Below are positions 50,410-60,631 of a DNA stretch of 64,000 nt, piece by piece. A model generated the notes under the pieces. The model ran no database searches. It was given only the letters and a program-made list of their open reading frames with translations, and was not told where the DNA came from. A program made the translations under genes and the position numbers. Source of the DNA: Gonapodya prolifera JEL478 (lineage: Eukaryota > Monoblepharomycota > Monoblepharidomycetes > Monoblepharidales > Gonapodyaceae); NCBI GenBank assembly GCA_001574975.1, contig KQ965790.1, forward strand, positions 7,676 to 71,675. The letters are read 5' to 3'. Each line of letters starts with the position of its first letter. Position 1 is the stretch's first letter.

Positions 50410-52397
50410 TCATTGAGCAACACTTGAGCCAGTTGGGGCCATAATCCACATCGAGTTTCCATTGGGGATCATTTGCATGCTTTGAATCTGCACCGGCACT
50501 AGTATCATCTTCCCGGATGCGTCCAACATCGGCATCAAAGCTACTGGTCCAGCGGTAGACAGGAGAGGCGAAGGCCCGTATAGAACTGGAGGTGCAGACA
50601 CGGCAACAGGGAGCTCGTTTAAAGTTAAAGGAAGTGACTGAGAGCCGATTGTTTGAAGCCAAAGTGGTCGCATTGGACAAAGTTGTCCCAGCAACTCTCG
50701 CATTCTGCTCTGTTCTCCGTGCACGCGCTGCAATGCGCATACCAAGGGGGGATAGAGCGCGCTCACGGTGTGACTGTGGCTGAGACTGTGTTGGCACCGT
50801 CGATGCTTCTGGTGCCGTTGGAGGGGGGGGAGGAGGGGTATACGGGGGTGGTGGGATGGGAGGAGGAGGAGGAGTGCGAAGTCGATGTTGACCTTCGGGT
50901 TCACCTTTGAGTTGACCTTTGAGTTTGCAGCTCAAGCGGGTTCGCTCAGGCTGGGGTGCCGGTGAGATCGTCCCTGGCTCAGATGATGGGATCTGAATGG
51001 GGTTTGGCTGTATCGTCGATGACTGCTGAGGGGAAAGGGACCGTTTCCGTTCATGCGAAGCCTTTCCAGGTGACCGAGACTTTCGGCGCGACCGCCGAGA
51101 AATGGAAGAGTCACTACTGGAAGCGCGTCGTCTGGAGCGAGAGGATGAAGATGAAGAGACCTGACGTCGCGCTGGCGAAGAAGCCGCGGATGCACGCGCG
51201 GGGCGGTCCCGGTGCCGGGATCGTTTCTTTCGACCCCGTGGAGGCGACTCCTCGTCAGAAGTGTCGTCCCGCTTGCGTTCAGGCTTGCGCCTGCCTCCCT
51301 TACATGCATCGCGTGGAGGAGATCCCTCGTCGAAGTGCCATCCCGCCTGCGTTCAGGCTTCCGTTTGCCTCCGTTAAATGCGTCGCGCTTTATTTTTGCT
51401 GTCCTAACTGGAGACGTGAAGGGGAGCGCACCCGAGCTCGCAACGGAGGTTATTGGAAGGTAGGAGCAGGTGGTACCTGCGTCAACCGGTGATCAATATT
51501 GCGAATGACTGGCATTGGGCGTCGATCAGTAATGGTGCGGTCGCTTCTTTGTGTGGAGAAGGACTTGGGGGGAGACGGGGAACGTGATCTGGTGGTTTTC
51601 CTTCCAGAAGACTGGTTATGATTTGGAGCTGGCTCAAAGCGACGGGGAGTAACACGAGCTGAGGATCGTACTTCATGCTTCATGACGCATCCGGGTGAAG
51701 GGCTTGAAGGGACAGGAGGGTTAGAAGTCGTTTAAGAGACAATAAATCCGTATCTCACCAGTATCCCACCTCTAACTCCACTTTGCACAGAATGTTCTTG
51801 AACTTACGCTTGCGAGCTTCAAGTACCCTGCGCATTACTGGGCTCGGTTCCACAAGTTCAGAAGTTTCATGTGCATAAGCGCACTTTCTGCGGGGACTGA
51901 CGAGCGAGAGGAGGACAGATAGAGCAAACAGTTGACGGCAGATTAAATGCAACACACACCAGAATCCACGACCAAGTAAGATGCTGTGGCACATATTGGT
52001 GTAACTTCTATCGTTTTCTCGCAGATTGGACCATGTGCACTGGAAAGGTAGTGAGAATGAGTCATTCTCGACGAACTGATATTATCACCATGTAATAGTG
52101 TCCGAGTATTGCCGATGAGGGTACCAGAGCTGAGGCTCGTGGTCACCGGTAGTTGCATCTCCATATTCGCCTGCACCTTTTCCTATCTCAAATGACTCAT
52201 CGACAGCGGATCAAGGTCTAAAACTCACCGATTGTTTTAGCAAGAAATGCTTCAGCTTCGAGGTCGGCGTGCGTTGATCCAGCGTCACCTACTTTCGGGG
52301 CGAGAATTGGAATGGGCGGGACGACGCCTTCGAGAGGGCTTGCGGGTGGCGATGGAAGATTGCGACGAGGGGCATCGTCGTTATTATGTTGATTCAT
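50410..52397 (-). CDS. CCCH zinc-finger and Arg/Ser-rich protein, probably RNA-binding
   Basis: Exon 1 reads MNQHNNDDAPRRNLPSPPAS and ends FLAKTIG. A later exon pair reads NDRSYTNMCHSILLGRGF joined to CPRRKCAYAHETSELVEP, a single CCCH-type zinc finger whose Cys-x9-Cys-x4-Cys-x3-His spacing is slightly unusual. Downstream come basic and RS-rich segments (PRRFEPAPNHNQSSGRKTTR, SRSPSPPKSF, SSSISRRSRRKSRSPGKASH-like) and a poly-Pro block (RTPPPPPIPPPPYTPPPPPP). The last part ends IPNGNSMWIMAPTGSSVAQ. RS and CCCH content suggests pre-mRNA processing (inference). The frame between the poly-Pro block and the C terminus is not resolved, and a 74-bp out-of-frame tandem duplication lies in the RS region. 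ORC5 lies 127 bp downstream on the same strand. Confidence 0.55.
51237..51385 (-). repeat. 74-bp tandem duplication in the RS-rich region
   Basis: Two adjacent copies of a 74-bp unit (51237-51310 and 51311-51384) share about 80 percent identity. Each contains CGTGGAGG, a GCGTTCAGGCTT core and a TGCxTCG end on the plus strand. In minus-strand frame one reads RRKPERKRDDTSDEESPP and the other GKRKPERRRDGTSTRD. 74 is not a multiple of three, so the two copies cannot be read in one frame without splicing. Confidence 0.8.
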
Positions 52398-52943
52398 GGA
52401 AATCCGGAAACTGGATTCGTGGAATCTATTGTTGGATTGGACTTTGTCTCGAAACGATCACACGCCGTTCAACTGAACTAACCAGGGTGCATTATTGATT
52501 CACGATTACTGTAACTGCAACTCAAAGCCTACAACACTGCTTTTATCCTCTTTTCCTTCTTCCTTCATCAACATCTCACTTCGTTGTTTTAGTCGTAATT
52601 ACTGTCCCTCCTCGGACCGTTTTCACTCAAGAAATCCCCACTTTCAACTAATGTTAATCAAACTTTGGTCTTTTTAAATCCTGCTCAGGTGGGGGAAAAG
52701 AGAAATATGGTGGGGAGGATGGTCTGGGCACTTCAGTTGTGTTTGCCAAGAAGTTTGTGTGTCAGCGGTTGAACGATACATCCATCCACCGGCAACAGGT
52801 GATTTCCTCCCTAAACCAGTCGCGATTCTTGCCGACCGAACACTGACGAACTCTCGCTCTTTGAACTGGACTTCACTTTGGCGGTTTCGCTCGGCACGAT
52901 ACTGTCACTTCCTGACTGGACATATCTACAGGATATTTAGAGA
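52398..52943. promoter_or_regulatory. Divergent promoter region, CCCH/RS gene and RPL9
   Basis: A 546-bp gap between two divergent starts. It contains pyrimidine-rich stretches at about 52530-52620. No gene or known named motif was recognised. Any element controlling ribosomal protein expression should lie close to 52944. Confidence 0.4.
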
Positions 52944-53885
52944 ATGAAGCACATTCACACGGAACAGGATGTCCTCATCCCGGAGGGTGGTACGTGGAAT
53001 GCGTCAGTCGCGGTTTGGATGGGTTGGGAATCCTCACGGTGCGATTGCAGTCAAGATCGACTTCAAGGCCCGCAAAGTCACAGTAGAGGGACCCCGCGGA
53101 AAGCTCTCGAAGGACTTCTCCCACGTCAACATTGAGATCATCCGCGTCGGAAAGAGCCGCATTAAGGTTGTCGTATGGCACGGTGCCCGCAAGCACATTG
53201 CCTGCATCCGCACGATCTGCACCCACATCCAGAACTTGATTAAGGGTGTGACCAAGGTTCGTAAGCTCTTGCAGGCTTGTTCGAAGGCGGTCTACCCCGT
53301 GAGATGAGCTCCATGGATCTTGGACTGGAATGAACATTCATGCGGAATCTATCGTTCCCCTCTTATTGTCCTTTCCCCATCTAGGGCTACGAATACAAGA
53401 TGCGTTTCGTCTACGCCCACTTCCCGATCAACGTCAACATCGCTGATGCTGGAAAGACCATTGAGATCCGCAACTATATTGGCGAGAAGATTGTCCGCCG
53501 TGTGGAAATGCTAGAGGGTGTTACCGTCGCCCACTCCACCGGACAGAAGGACGAGATTATTGTGTCCGGAAACGATGTTGAGAAAGTGTCCATGTCTGGT
53601 GAGTACAGCAGGCAAAAGACTGGGACAGGGAAGATTTTGGAGCAGGGGTGGGCGAAGCAAGGGAAGCGGAAGAGGTGGAACACTTGCCACTGGGGGGCAA
53701 CAGTGGAAGCTCCCTCCTAAAGTGCTAGGAAGCCAACCGATCGGAGCTGTATTTGTACTCACGTCACTGAATTTTCTTTTCCAGCCGCCACCATCCAGCA
53801 GTCCACCACCGTCCGGAACAAGGATATCCGCAAGTTCCTTGACGGTATCTACGTCTCTGAGAAGGGACACATCGCTAAGGAGTAG
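52944..53885 (+). CDS. RPL9: Large ribosomal subunit protein uL6 (RPL9)
   Basis: 60S subunit protein near the GTPase centre. Exon 1 [15 protein letters not shown] joins [20 protein letters not shown] after a short GTACGT...GCAG intron. Exon 2 continues [40 protein letters not shown] and LIKGVTK. Exon 3 begins [18 protein letters not shown] and includes [20 protein letters not shown] and [14 protein letters not shown]-like residues. The last exon reads [20 protein letters not shown] and ends [11 protein letters not shown]. The length, about 190 aa, matches the family. The start is fixed by the conserved N terminus. Confidence 0.95.
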
Positions 53886-54397
53886 ACGTGGTTCCGGGTG
53901 TCTGATGGTTGTGGAAGTAGGGTGATTACTGTGGTGTGATGTATGACCTTTTAGGTGGAATGAACGCGCACATATCTCAAGAACATATCGTGGACTCTGG
54001 CGTTCGGATGATACAACGACCTCGATTTTATGAAACTGTCTAGCTTCACGAAATCCAGGTGACGTCATTTGGGAAAGAGCGGATGTCCCCTCATCGTGGA
54101 ATGAACTTCGACGACGACGGTAAGGTGTCCGAAAGTACATAGGGAGAGTTTTCGTTGAGGACGCGAATGGAGGATACCAATAGATACCAATCGTGATGTC
54201 CTAGTGCAAGTTCGGAGATCAGGGCGCAGGAGACGCACGTTAACGCTCGAGAACGTAAACGACAGGTGAAATGAATTTTTATTTATTATTTGATATCAAA
54301 AGCATCGATGCAAAGTGTGCCAAACTCTCCAAGCTTATTCAAGTGCCATTTTTCGTGCCGTCATAACCGCAGTGGGGATCCTCAACGAACCTCTTGT
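53886..54397. other. Convergent intergenic region RPL9 / C2H2 gene
   Basis: About 510 bp between two converging genes, so it should contain two 3' UTRs. A minus-strand open frame continues from here through the RPL9 third intron and last exons, but it has no recognisable content and is probably chance. Confidence 0.4.
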
Positions 54398-56244
54398 TCA
54401 CCTCCCCTCGTCATCCACGTGCACGTCCCCATCTTCAACCACTCCTCCAGCATTTTGTACTCCTAAGTACCCTCCCTGGATGATAGACAGAGCCGCACGG
54501 AGCGTGGAGAGGGACGCCGTCACCTGCTCACGAAACACGTCGTCGGTGGATTCGTGCTCGGGCGACATATGCTCGTCCCCGCTCCCAGAAGGCACCGTCT
54601 CGCCCGCATCCCCATGCTTCGCCCTAATGTGCCTCATAAGTGCATCTGCGCGTGAGTATGCTCGATCGCATCCACGCGGGCATTCGTGGGGCCTTGAGCC
54701 GTTGTGGACTGCTTGGTGCCTGTGTTGTCAAAGTTGTCAAACGGGGTTGTGTGGGTCGATAGTCCTGTGCGATTAAAGGTGTCCGACGTGGAGGACCCAC
54801 CTTAACATATCATGCTTTCGACTGAACTTGACGTCGCATTGGGTGCATGCATACGATTTTTCGCCTTCGTGATTAGGACAAACATCAATGCAGAATACCA
54901 CTCCTTGGAAAGTACGCAATACAAACCAAATCCGGAGATGAGCCCGCGTTGCTCGCCCTTGTGAATGATTGCCCACACTCTGGGAATGTACATTCGTGCC
55001 TTGTCCTCTTCGTTCGGCTGGACCCCTCCGCATAACCTTCCTGGCCGTCGCTGTCTGCAAAAATGATCCGTTCAAGCGTTGGTCCAGTCACCCCCCGGGA
55101 AACAATGACTGGGTTGGAACCGTCCAGGTTGGCGTTTAAGAGACTTTCAGCAGGTACTGCGCTCATGAAGCCAGTTTTAGGGTCTGTCGTCACGACAAAA
55201 ACTTGTGTACCGGCTCCTTGTTCCACTCCAGCAGGCGCTTGCGATGACGAGCGTGTTGGTGGAACACTTGTGCCACGTTGCTCAGGTGGTGGCGCACTTT
55301 GGGCTCTGCATGCCGCCACAGCCTTTCCAAACAACTCGTACTTCTGTATCAATTTCAGAGCAGCTTCCTCCATTGGTCCGGTACCGCTGTTGCCGGCATT
55401 TTGGGCTCCCGACTCGACATCAAGGTGACGCGCCTGACGAATGAGGTCTGAGAAGAATTCTACGAGACTAACGTTGTCATTCTGTGTTGCAACAAGACTC
55501 CTGAGGGGAGCAGGGAAGTCTTGGCTCTCTGGAGAACGGTTGGAATGTGAGGTACGAAGTCACGTCTTTTGCACCACCAATCCAACAGCCACGAACCAAC
55601 AACGCTTTCCTTGGTGATTCCAAGCTTTTCAAAATCGTAGCTGATCGCTTTCTGAATGTGGCTATCCGTCATATGGTGGTCGAGACAGAGAAACTGGGTG
55701 ACTCGATGTGATATCAGTGAACAAAGGCGCTCGACTTCTGTTGGTTGCGCTGCCAGTGCGCGTGACGGGGAAAATCCGATCGGAAAACAACGAAAGTCAG
55801 ATGGGATATCCGATGGAAAACGTGGGCTCCGTCCAATGATGCAGGTTTTGTGGCGAGCGTTGCGATTTGGTGTTGGTAGTACAGGTGATGCGTCCAGCGG
55901 GTTGTTCCATTTAGTCACGCGTTCTGTCTTCTAATGCTGGATGCAGTCCACAGCTTGATCAGCGCACTCACCGAGCCTCTGAGTGTTTGTGGCGTGGTAT
56001 TCCGGCTGAGTTGCACGAATTTTAGCCGGGAGCATTGCTAACATTTCGACGTTCTTCCACATCAAAATCTCAGCGCACACGACGGAATTGATTTCACTGC
56101 AAAAGTCGGCGAACATTCATTTGGGCTTAATAGTGCTGTGGTGCTATACTTGGAGATTGCGGCAGGATTGCAGAGACTGTTATCAAGACGCACGAGCGGA
56201 CGCTTCTTGTTGTGCTCTGTCCTCGTATGCTCCAAAAAGTACAT
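54398..56244 (-). CDS. C2H2 zinc-finger protein with unrecognised N-terminal region
   Basis: Probable DNA-binding regulator. In-phase exons read MYFLEHTRTEHNKKRPLVRL, then EINSVVCAEILMWKNVEMLA, then ERVTKWNNPLDASPVLPTPN and TDSHIQKAISYDFEKLGITK, then VATQNDNVSLVEFFSDLIRQ and EEAALKLIQKYELFGKAVAA. The N-terminal 250 residues look folded and mostly helical; I do not recognise the domain. Fingers: HECTFPECGQSFTRASN (finger 1; its His half cannot be read in the same frame), SYACTQCDVKFSRKHDMLR (finger 2) and HECPRGCDRAYSRADALMRH (finger 3, ending IRAKH). The tail is acidic. Some links depend on short introns (one would be about 35 nt), so the model is provisional; the finger exons are secure. Confidence 0.6.
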
Positions 56245-56960
56245 GCTGTCTCATTGGTGGAGGCTTTATTCTCTCGGTTTATGGCACAAGAAGAGGCAAG
56301 ATGAAGGTCTGTTTCTGATGTTCGGAAACGGACCCCATCTCGCTTCTCTTTCTTGTGTGGAAATGTTGGACCTTCGCTCGCCATTTCATCTACCTGTCGC
56401 TTCATTGGGGTGGGGAAGGGGGGTCGAGCAACGGAGGCGAGATACCGGAGGTGCGAGATGCGAGTGCAGCGAGTCCGAGGCCTGAGCGCCGTTAGAAGCT
56501 GACTGAGGCTGTCCGCCGGAGGCGATTTATCCCACGCGAAGTTGAGTGTGGTACCGCTCGCCATGATGAGACTGTCACAATTGAGCAGAACACATGCAAA
56601 CGTAAATGGAAACCGACCCATTTCAAGGCGACACTTTTGATTCGACCACATCTGCCGAGGAAAGGGGGGCAAGTGCTTACTTTTCGTGGATGAGGCGGAT
56701 CTCTCTGGCTCTTGCTCTCTCTCGTCCGCTCAACAAGTAATAGCAAGCAGCGCTCTCAGAGATTTCAGAGAGTGCGCCGATCCCAGGAAGCATCCTCTAT
56801 CGCACAGAAGAGATCCTGGAAGTTGCTTGTATCTGCGAAAAGCCCTCTACTCACACACATGCTCTCTTTTCGTCGTCATCGCGCACCTCTCTCTCCCCAA
56901 GGCCTAAACCCGTGGACTCATCAACTCCCCCCGCCTTAAACTCCTCCCCAAGCATACCCT
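56245..56960. other. Stretch without a supportable gene
   Basis: Holds the presumed promoter of the C2H2 gene. A short minus frame reads MKRQVDEMASEGPTFPHKKE near 56410 and could be an extra 5' exon of the C2H2 gene, but I could not join it in frame. A copy of the dispersed GC-rich repeat lies at 56464-56545. The plus strand from 56690 to 56930 is C- and T-rich with coding-like but unrecognised frames. Confidence 0.35.
56464..56545 (+). repeat. Third copy of the dispersed GC-rich repeat
   Basis: Contains GAGGCCTGAGCGCCG, then GAGGCTGTCCGCCGGAGGCGA, matching the block at about 5666-5713 in the STPG2 intron over roughly 60 bp with a few changes. Confidence 0.7.
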
Positions 56961-56989
56961 ACGCCACAGTAGTCACCATCACTCGAGGC

Positions 56990-57990
56990 GGGATTGTCGT
57001 GCATCTCGACCTCGCACGGGTCGTTTGGGAGGCGGTGGGGATGAGTGGGAGGTATCGGCTTGGTGTTCATGACGCCGGAGCAGCTTCCCAATCCCCACTT
57101 CGCACGGACGACAAAATGCCGGCGATTGCATGGTGTGACACCATTTGTCCCACCTCGGTGCGTCTCGCGTCCATGCCGTGCATCACCATTGCCGTTCTTT
57201 CACCACGTGACCAACGCACTCGAACTCACTCACAAGTATGCATGGAAAAATAAAGAAAAATGAAGAAAAAAAAGAGGTGAGAGGCATACCTTTTTACACA
57301 TCACACGGTGCTGCCGGTGCTCCCTCGCCATGATCCTGTGGAGCTCTGAGTGACCCAGTCCACAGAGCAAGGTTAGGAGCTGCACAATAGTTATCAAACA
57401 CCGGTCACGAAAATGAGCAGAAACAGTTGCATTATGTACCGCCCAGCACGTGCGCTCCAANGCAGCGGAGAAAAAGGGAGGGGGAGGAGGAAGGTCGGAG
57501 ATGATGATGAGGGGGATGGCGGAGGCGGAGTGCTGGGAGGATGCGGTAATGGGCCGCCGGGGGAGGTTGGATAAGAAAGGAGGAAAAGGAGGGGAGAAGG
57601 GGATGAGGAGGTGGGTGGTGAGGGCGGAGGCGGATGGGTAGAGGGTGGTCGTGGGTGTTGGGCTAGGAAGGTCGGAGGTGTAAGGAATAGAGGAGGCGGA
57701 GCGGAGGGTTGGGGTTAGAAGAGGAGAGAGGGTGGCCGCGCAAGGCAGGCCGGGGAGGGCGGAGGTTGAGAGGTTCTGCGAAGCGCGATGAGAGGTTTGA
57801 TTTGGTGCGTCAGGTCACCTAGATGAGTGAATAGAACGCGACGATACTCACTGGGCCGCAAAGGGCCAGAGTCGCCATGATCACAATAAAGTGAATCTGT
57901 TGTTGTGTTCGCCGCGAGGAATCGTCGCCGTTGGGGGTTGCGATGGACGGATTAGTTTGGAAACGATGAACATTACATCAAACGCGATAC
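56990..57990 (-). CDS. Possible multi-exon membrane protein gene, unrecognised
   Basis: Several minus-strand segments look coding and can be joined in phase: QIHFIVIMATLALCGP ending at a GTGAGT donor, then NLSTSALPGLPCAATLSPLL after a CGCAG acceptor, continuing Pro/Ser-rich to about 57463. Then LERTCWA joins LLTLLCGLGHSELHRIMARE after a GTACAT...TGCAG intron, ending RQHRVMCKK at a GTATGC donor. Two hydrophobic segments suggest a membrane protein. I recognise no family, and the start and stop are not fixed; the span given is approximate. An unresolved base (57462) and the nearby gap lower confidence. Confidence 0.3.
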
Positions 57991-58894
57991 GCACCCTGGA
58001 CGAAGCCATCAAGCGAGGGAACGGTGTTCAGGGAGCGATGCGATGGTAGCGACGTCTCCGCATCGTCAATACGCGAGGATTGCGAGCTCTTACATTTTGA
58101 TTGGTATGGAGCTCATCTCGCGATCCTAGCCGGTTAGGGACCGGTGTGTGCCACATCGCGTTTCCCTGTCAGGCAGTAAATCGATTTCCAGAACACGACA
58201 GAATAAATTGGAACCAATGATGGTGAGTGGTAGAAGAGATTTTTTGGTCAGTAAAGGATGACGCGTTCAACCGAAATTTCGAAACAACTCACAACTTCAA
58301 TCAAGAAAGAATTCTGATCCCNCCACTTTTCACCCGAACCGAAGGTGGATCTCTTCCCCGAAAGTTTCATTGGCGCGAGCGGTTTTCTGCGTGGCCGGGA
58401 AGCCATGGTCTTGCGGTTTCTCAACGACCTGGGAGCAACGACCTGGGAGCAACACGAGGAAGAACCGAGGGAAAACGTGGTAAACGTCATCGTGCACATT
58501 TCTGTCGCCGCAGCTTTCATGACGACACTGGCCCAAATCAACAACCCAGGCCGTTGCACCACCGACGCTTCCTTTTCCCCCTCACGAAGGTCACCCAGAA
58601 GCGATCCCTGGAGACTTGCGACTCTTCGTTTTTCGGCGGGACATCCTTTTGCACTCTGAATCCACTTGGTGTCATCGCAAACGGAATTACTGTGGAGCCA
58701 GATGGAGTTGCCTCTGGGTGACGATATTAGCTCTTTTTCTTTGGAAAAACATTAAGACCAAGGAGGAAACGAGGGGCATAAGCCTCCGATTCATTGCATC
58801 TCATTGGATAGCTCCTTTGTCGAGTGGTGTCGGGTATCCAGGACGATGCCTGCCTGTGAGGAAGCTGAAAGCGAAGAAAAACATCCACGGTGAG
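57991..58894. other. Stretch before the assembly gap, no supportable gene
   Basis: Contains an N at 58322 and a short tandem repeat of CAACGACCTGGGAG at about 58422-58452. Open frames on both strands have no recognisable content. The sequence may be incomplete because it abuts the gap. Confidence 0.4.
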
Positions 58895-59694
58895 NNNNNN
58901 NNNNNNNNNNNNNNNNNNNNNNNNNNNNNNNNNNNNNNNNNNNNNNNNNNNNNNNNNNNNNNNNNNNNNNNNNNNNNNNNNNNNNNNNNNNNNNNNNNNN
59001 NNNNNNNNNNNNNNNNNNNNNNNNNNNNNNNNNNNNNNNNNNNNNNNNNNNNNNNNNNNNNNNNNNNNNNNNNNNNNNNNNNNNNNNNNNNNNNNNNNNN
59101 NNNNNNNNNNNNNNNNNNNNNNNNNNNNNNNNNNNNNNNNNNNNNNNNNNNNNNNNNNNNNNNNNNNNNNNNNNNNNNNNNNNNNNNNNNNNNNNNNNNN
59201 NNNNNNNNNNNNNNNNNNNNNNNNNNNNNNNNNNNNNNNNNNNNNNNNNNNNNNNNNNNNNNNNNNNNNNNNNNNNNNNNNNNNNNNNNNNNNNNNNNNN
59301 NNNNNNNNNNNNNNNNNNNNNNNNNNNNNNNNNNNNNNNNNNNNNNNNNNNNNNNNNNNNNNNNNNNNNNNNNNNNNNNNNNNNNNNNNNNNNNNNNNNN
59401 NNNNNNNNNNNNNNNNNNNNNNNNNNNNNNNNNNNNNNNNNNNNNNNNNNNNNNNNNNNNNNNNNNNNNNNNNNNNNNNNNNNNNNNNNNNNNNNNNNNN
59501 NNNNNNNNNNNNNNNNNNNNNNNNNNNNNNNNNNNNNNNNNNNNNNNNNNNNNNNNNNNNNNNNNNNNNNNNNNNNNNNNNNNNNNNNNNNNNNNNNNNN
59601 NNNNNNNNNNNNNNNNNNNNNNNNNNNNNNNNNNNNNNNNNNNNNNNNNNNNNNNNNNNNNNNNNNNNNNNNNNNNNNNNNNNNNNNNNNNNNN
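58895..59694. other. Assembly gap of exactly 800 N
   Basis: An uninterrupted run of N. The round length suggests an estimated scaffold gap, so distances across it are uncertain and a gene could be hidden or split here. Confidence 0.99.
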
Positions 59695-60348
59695 CTTGTT
59701 TGCTTCAAATCAGATCCCCTCCCCTTTCGTGACCTGAATTTTATCCGTCGAGAAGTGTTCTCGACTTTCCATTCACGTCGAAATCGCACTACTTCGCTGC
59801 CGCCCCTCACACCGCTGAGATAGGTACTAGCCTGTGCGAGTGACCCAAGTAAGCAGGGTTGCTGGAGTCGCTAGAGAAAACCTAGTGCACACACTTTTGA
59901 TATCGCATCATTTTCCTTTTATTTTTGCAACTACGAGTGACCATGCCGTATAATATTTGTGCCCATGTGAATGATCAGGCACACGAACAAGGGGGGAAAA
60001 CTTATTTTGGGGCTCGTTTCGCATCTCTCAATGGCTCACGTTTTTTTTTTGTTTTTTTTTTGTTCACGTACACGCAACATCCTCATACTTGGTCCTGCAA
60101 TGCAGACGTGGGAGGAACGCTCATGACTCTGATACGTGGTCAGTATACCTTTCTCAACGACTGTACTGATCAAGATGCACAGGCTCGCATTCCTCCATAC
60201 ACCAACGAATCCTTTCTTGATAGCGAGCGATGATTCGATGACGGAAAGACTTTCAGGACGCGGGCTCTTTGAAAAGAGCGGCGGACTCAAGCGTAACAAT
60301 GAGCAACACAGTCAAACTTCTTATATGAGAAAATTTATGTATTGGGAG
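59695..60348. other. Stretch after the gap, no supportable gene
   Basis: About 650 bp with T-rich runs at about 60041-60063. No gene was recognised. It may contain the 3' end of something hidden in the gap. Confidence 0.4.
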
Positions 60349-60608
60349 CTAACGTAGAGCCTTCTTTATGTCCAATACCATGCGTGCTCCCATGAAATGA
60401 GAATTGGAATGAACCTGCTGCAATCCGTGATGATGCTCATATCCACGGACCCAAGTGTAGTTAGTTGGTGTTGGGGTAAATGCCAATCGTGCATCATTAA
60501 CTGTCGATAATTGCAAATAAATACGCCTTGACGTTCCCTTTAATGCATTCTCACTTAGCGACATGTAACCATACTTACGTGTCGGGAGGGGTTTCCTGAC
60601 GCAAGCAT
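60349..60608 (-). CDS. Possible two-exon small protein, unrecognised
   Basis: Exon 1 (ATG at 60608) reads MLASGNPSRH and ends at a strong GTAAGT donor. An acceptor after GCATTAAAG continues in phase as GTSRRIYLQLSTVNDARLAF, then TPTPTNYTWVRGYEHHHGLQ and ends ARMVLDIKKALR, about 72 aa in all. Without splicing, an ATG at 60564 gives 71 codons with the same tail. No family was recognised. It lies 23 bp downstream of the monooxygenase stop on the same strand, so it could instead be 3' UTR of that gene. Confidence 0.35.
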
Positions 60609-60631
60609 CAAATCAATATTATTAATAGAAA

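Noticed and set aside
53511-54140. Long minus-strand open frame (209 codons) opposite RPL9
   Set aside because: It overlaps RPL9 introns and coding exons, its content is not recognisable, and its openness follows from the codon bias of the sense gene.
55656-55934. DHH motif in the C2H2 gene as a sign of a DHH phosphoesterase
   Set aside because: Only a lone CLDHHMTD occurs, without the other family motifs, so it is most likely chance.
58616-59810. Long open frames across the N run
   Set aside because: They are artefacts of translating unknown bases.
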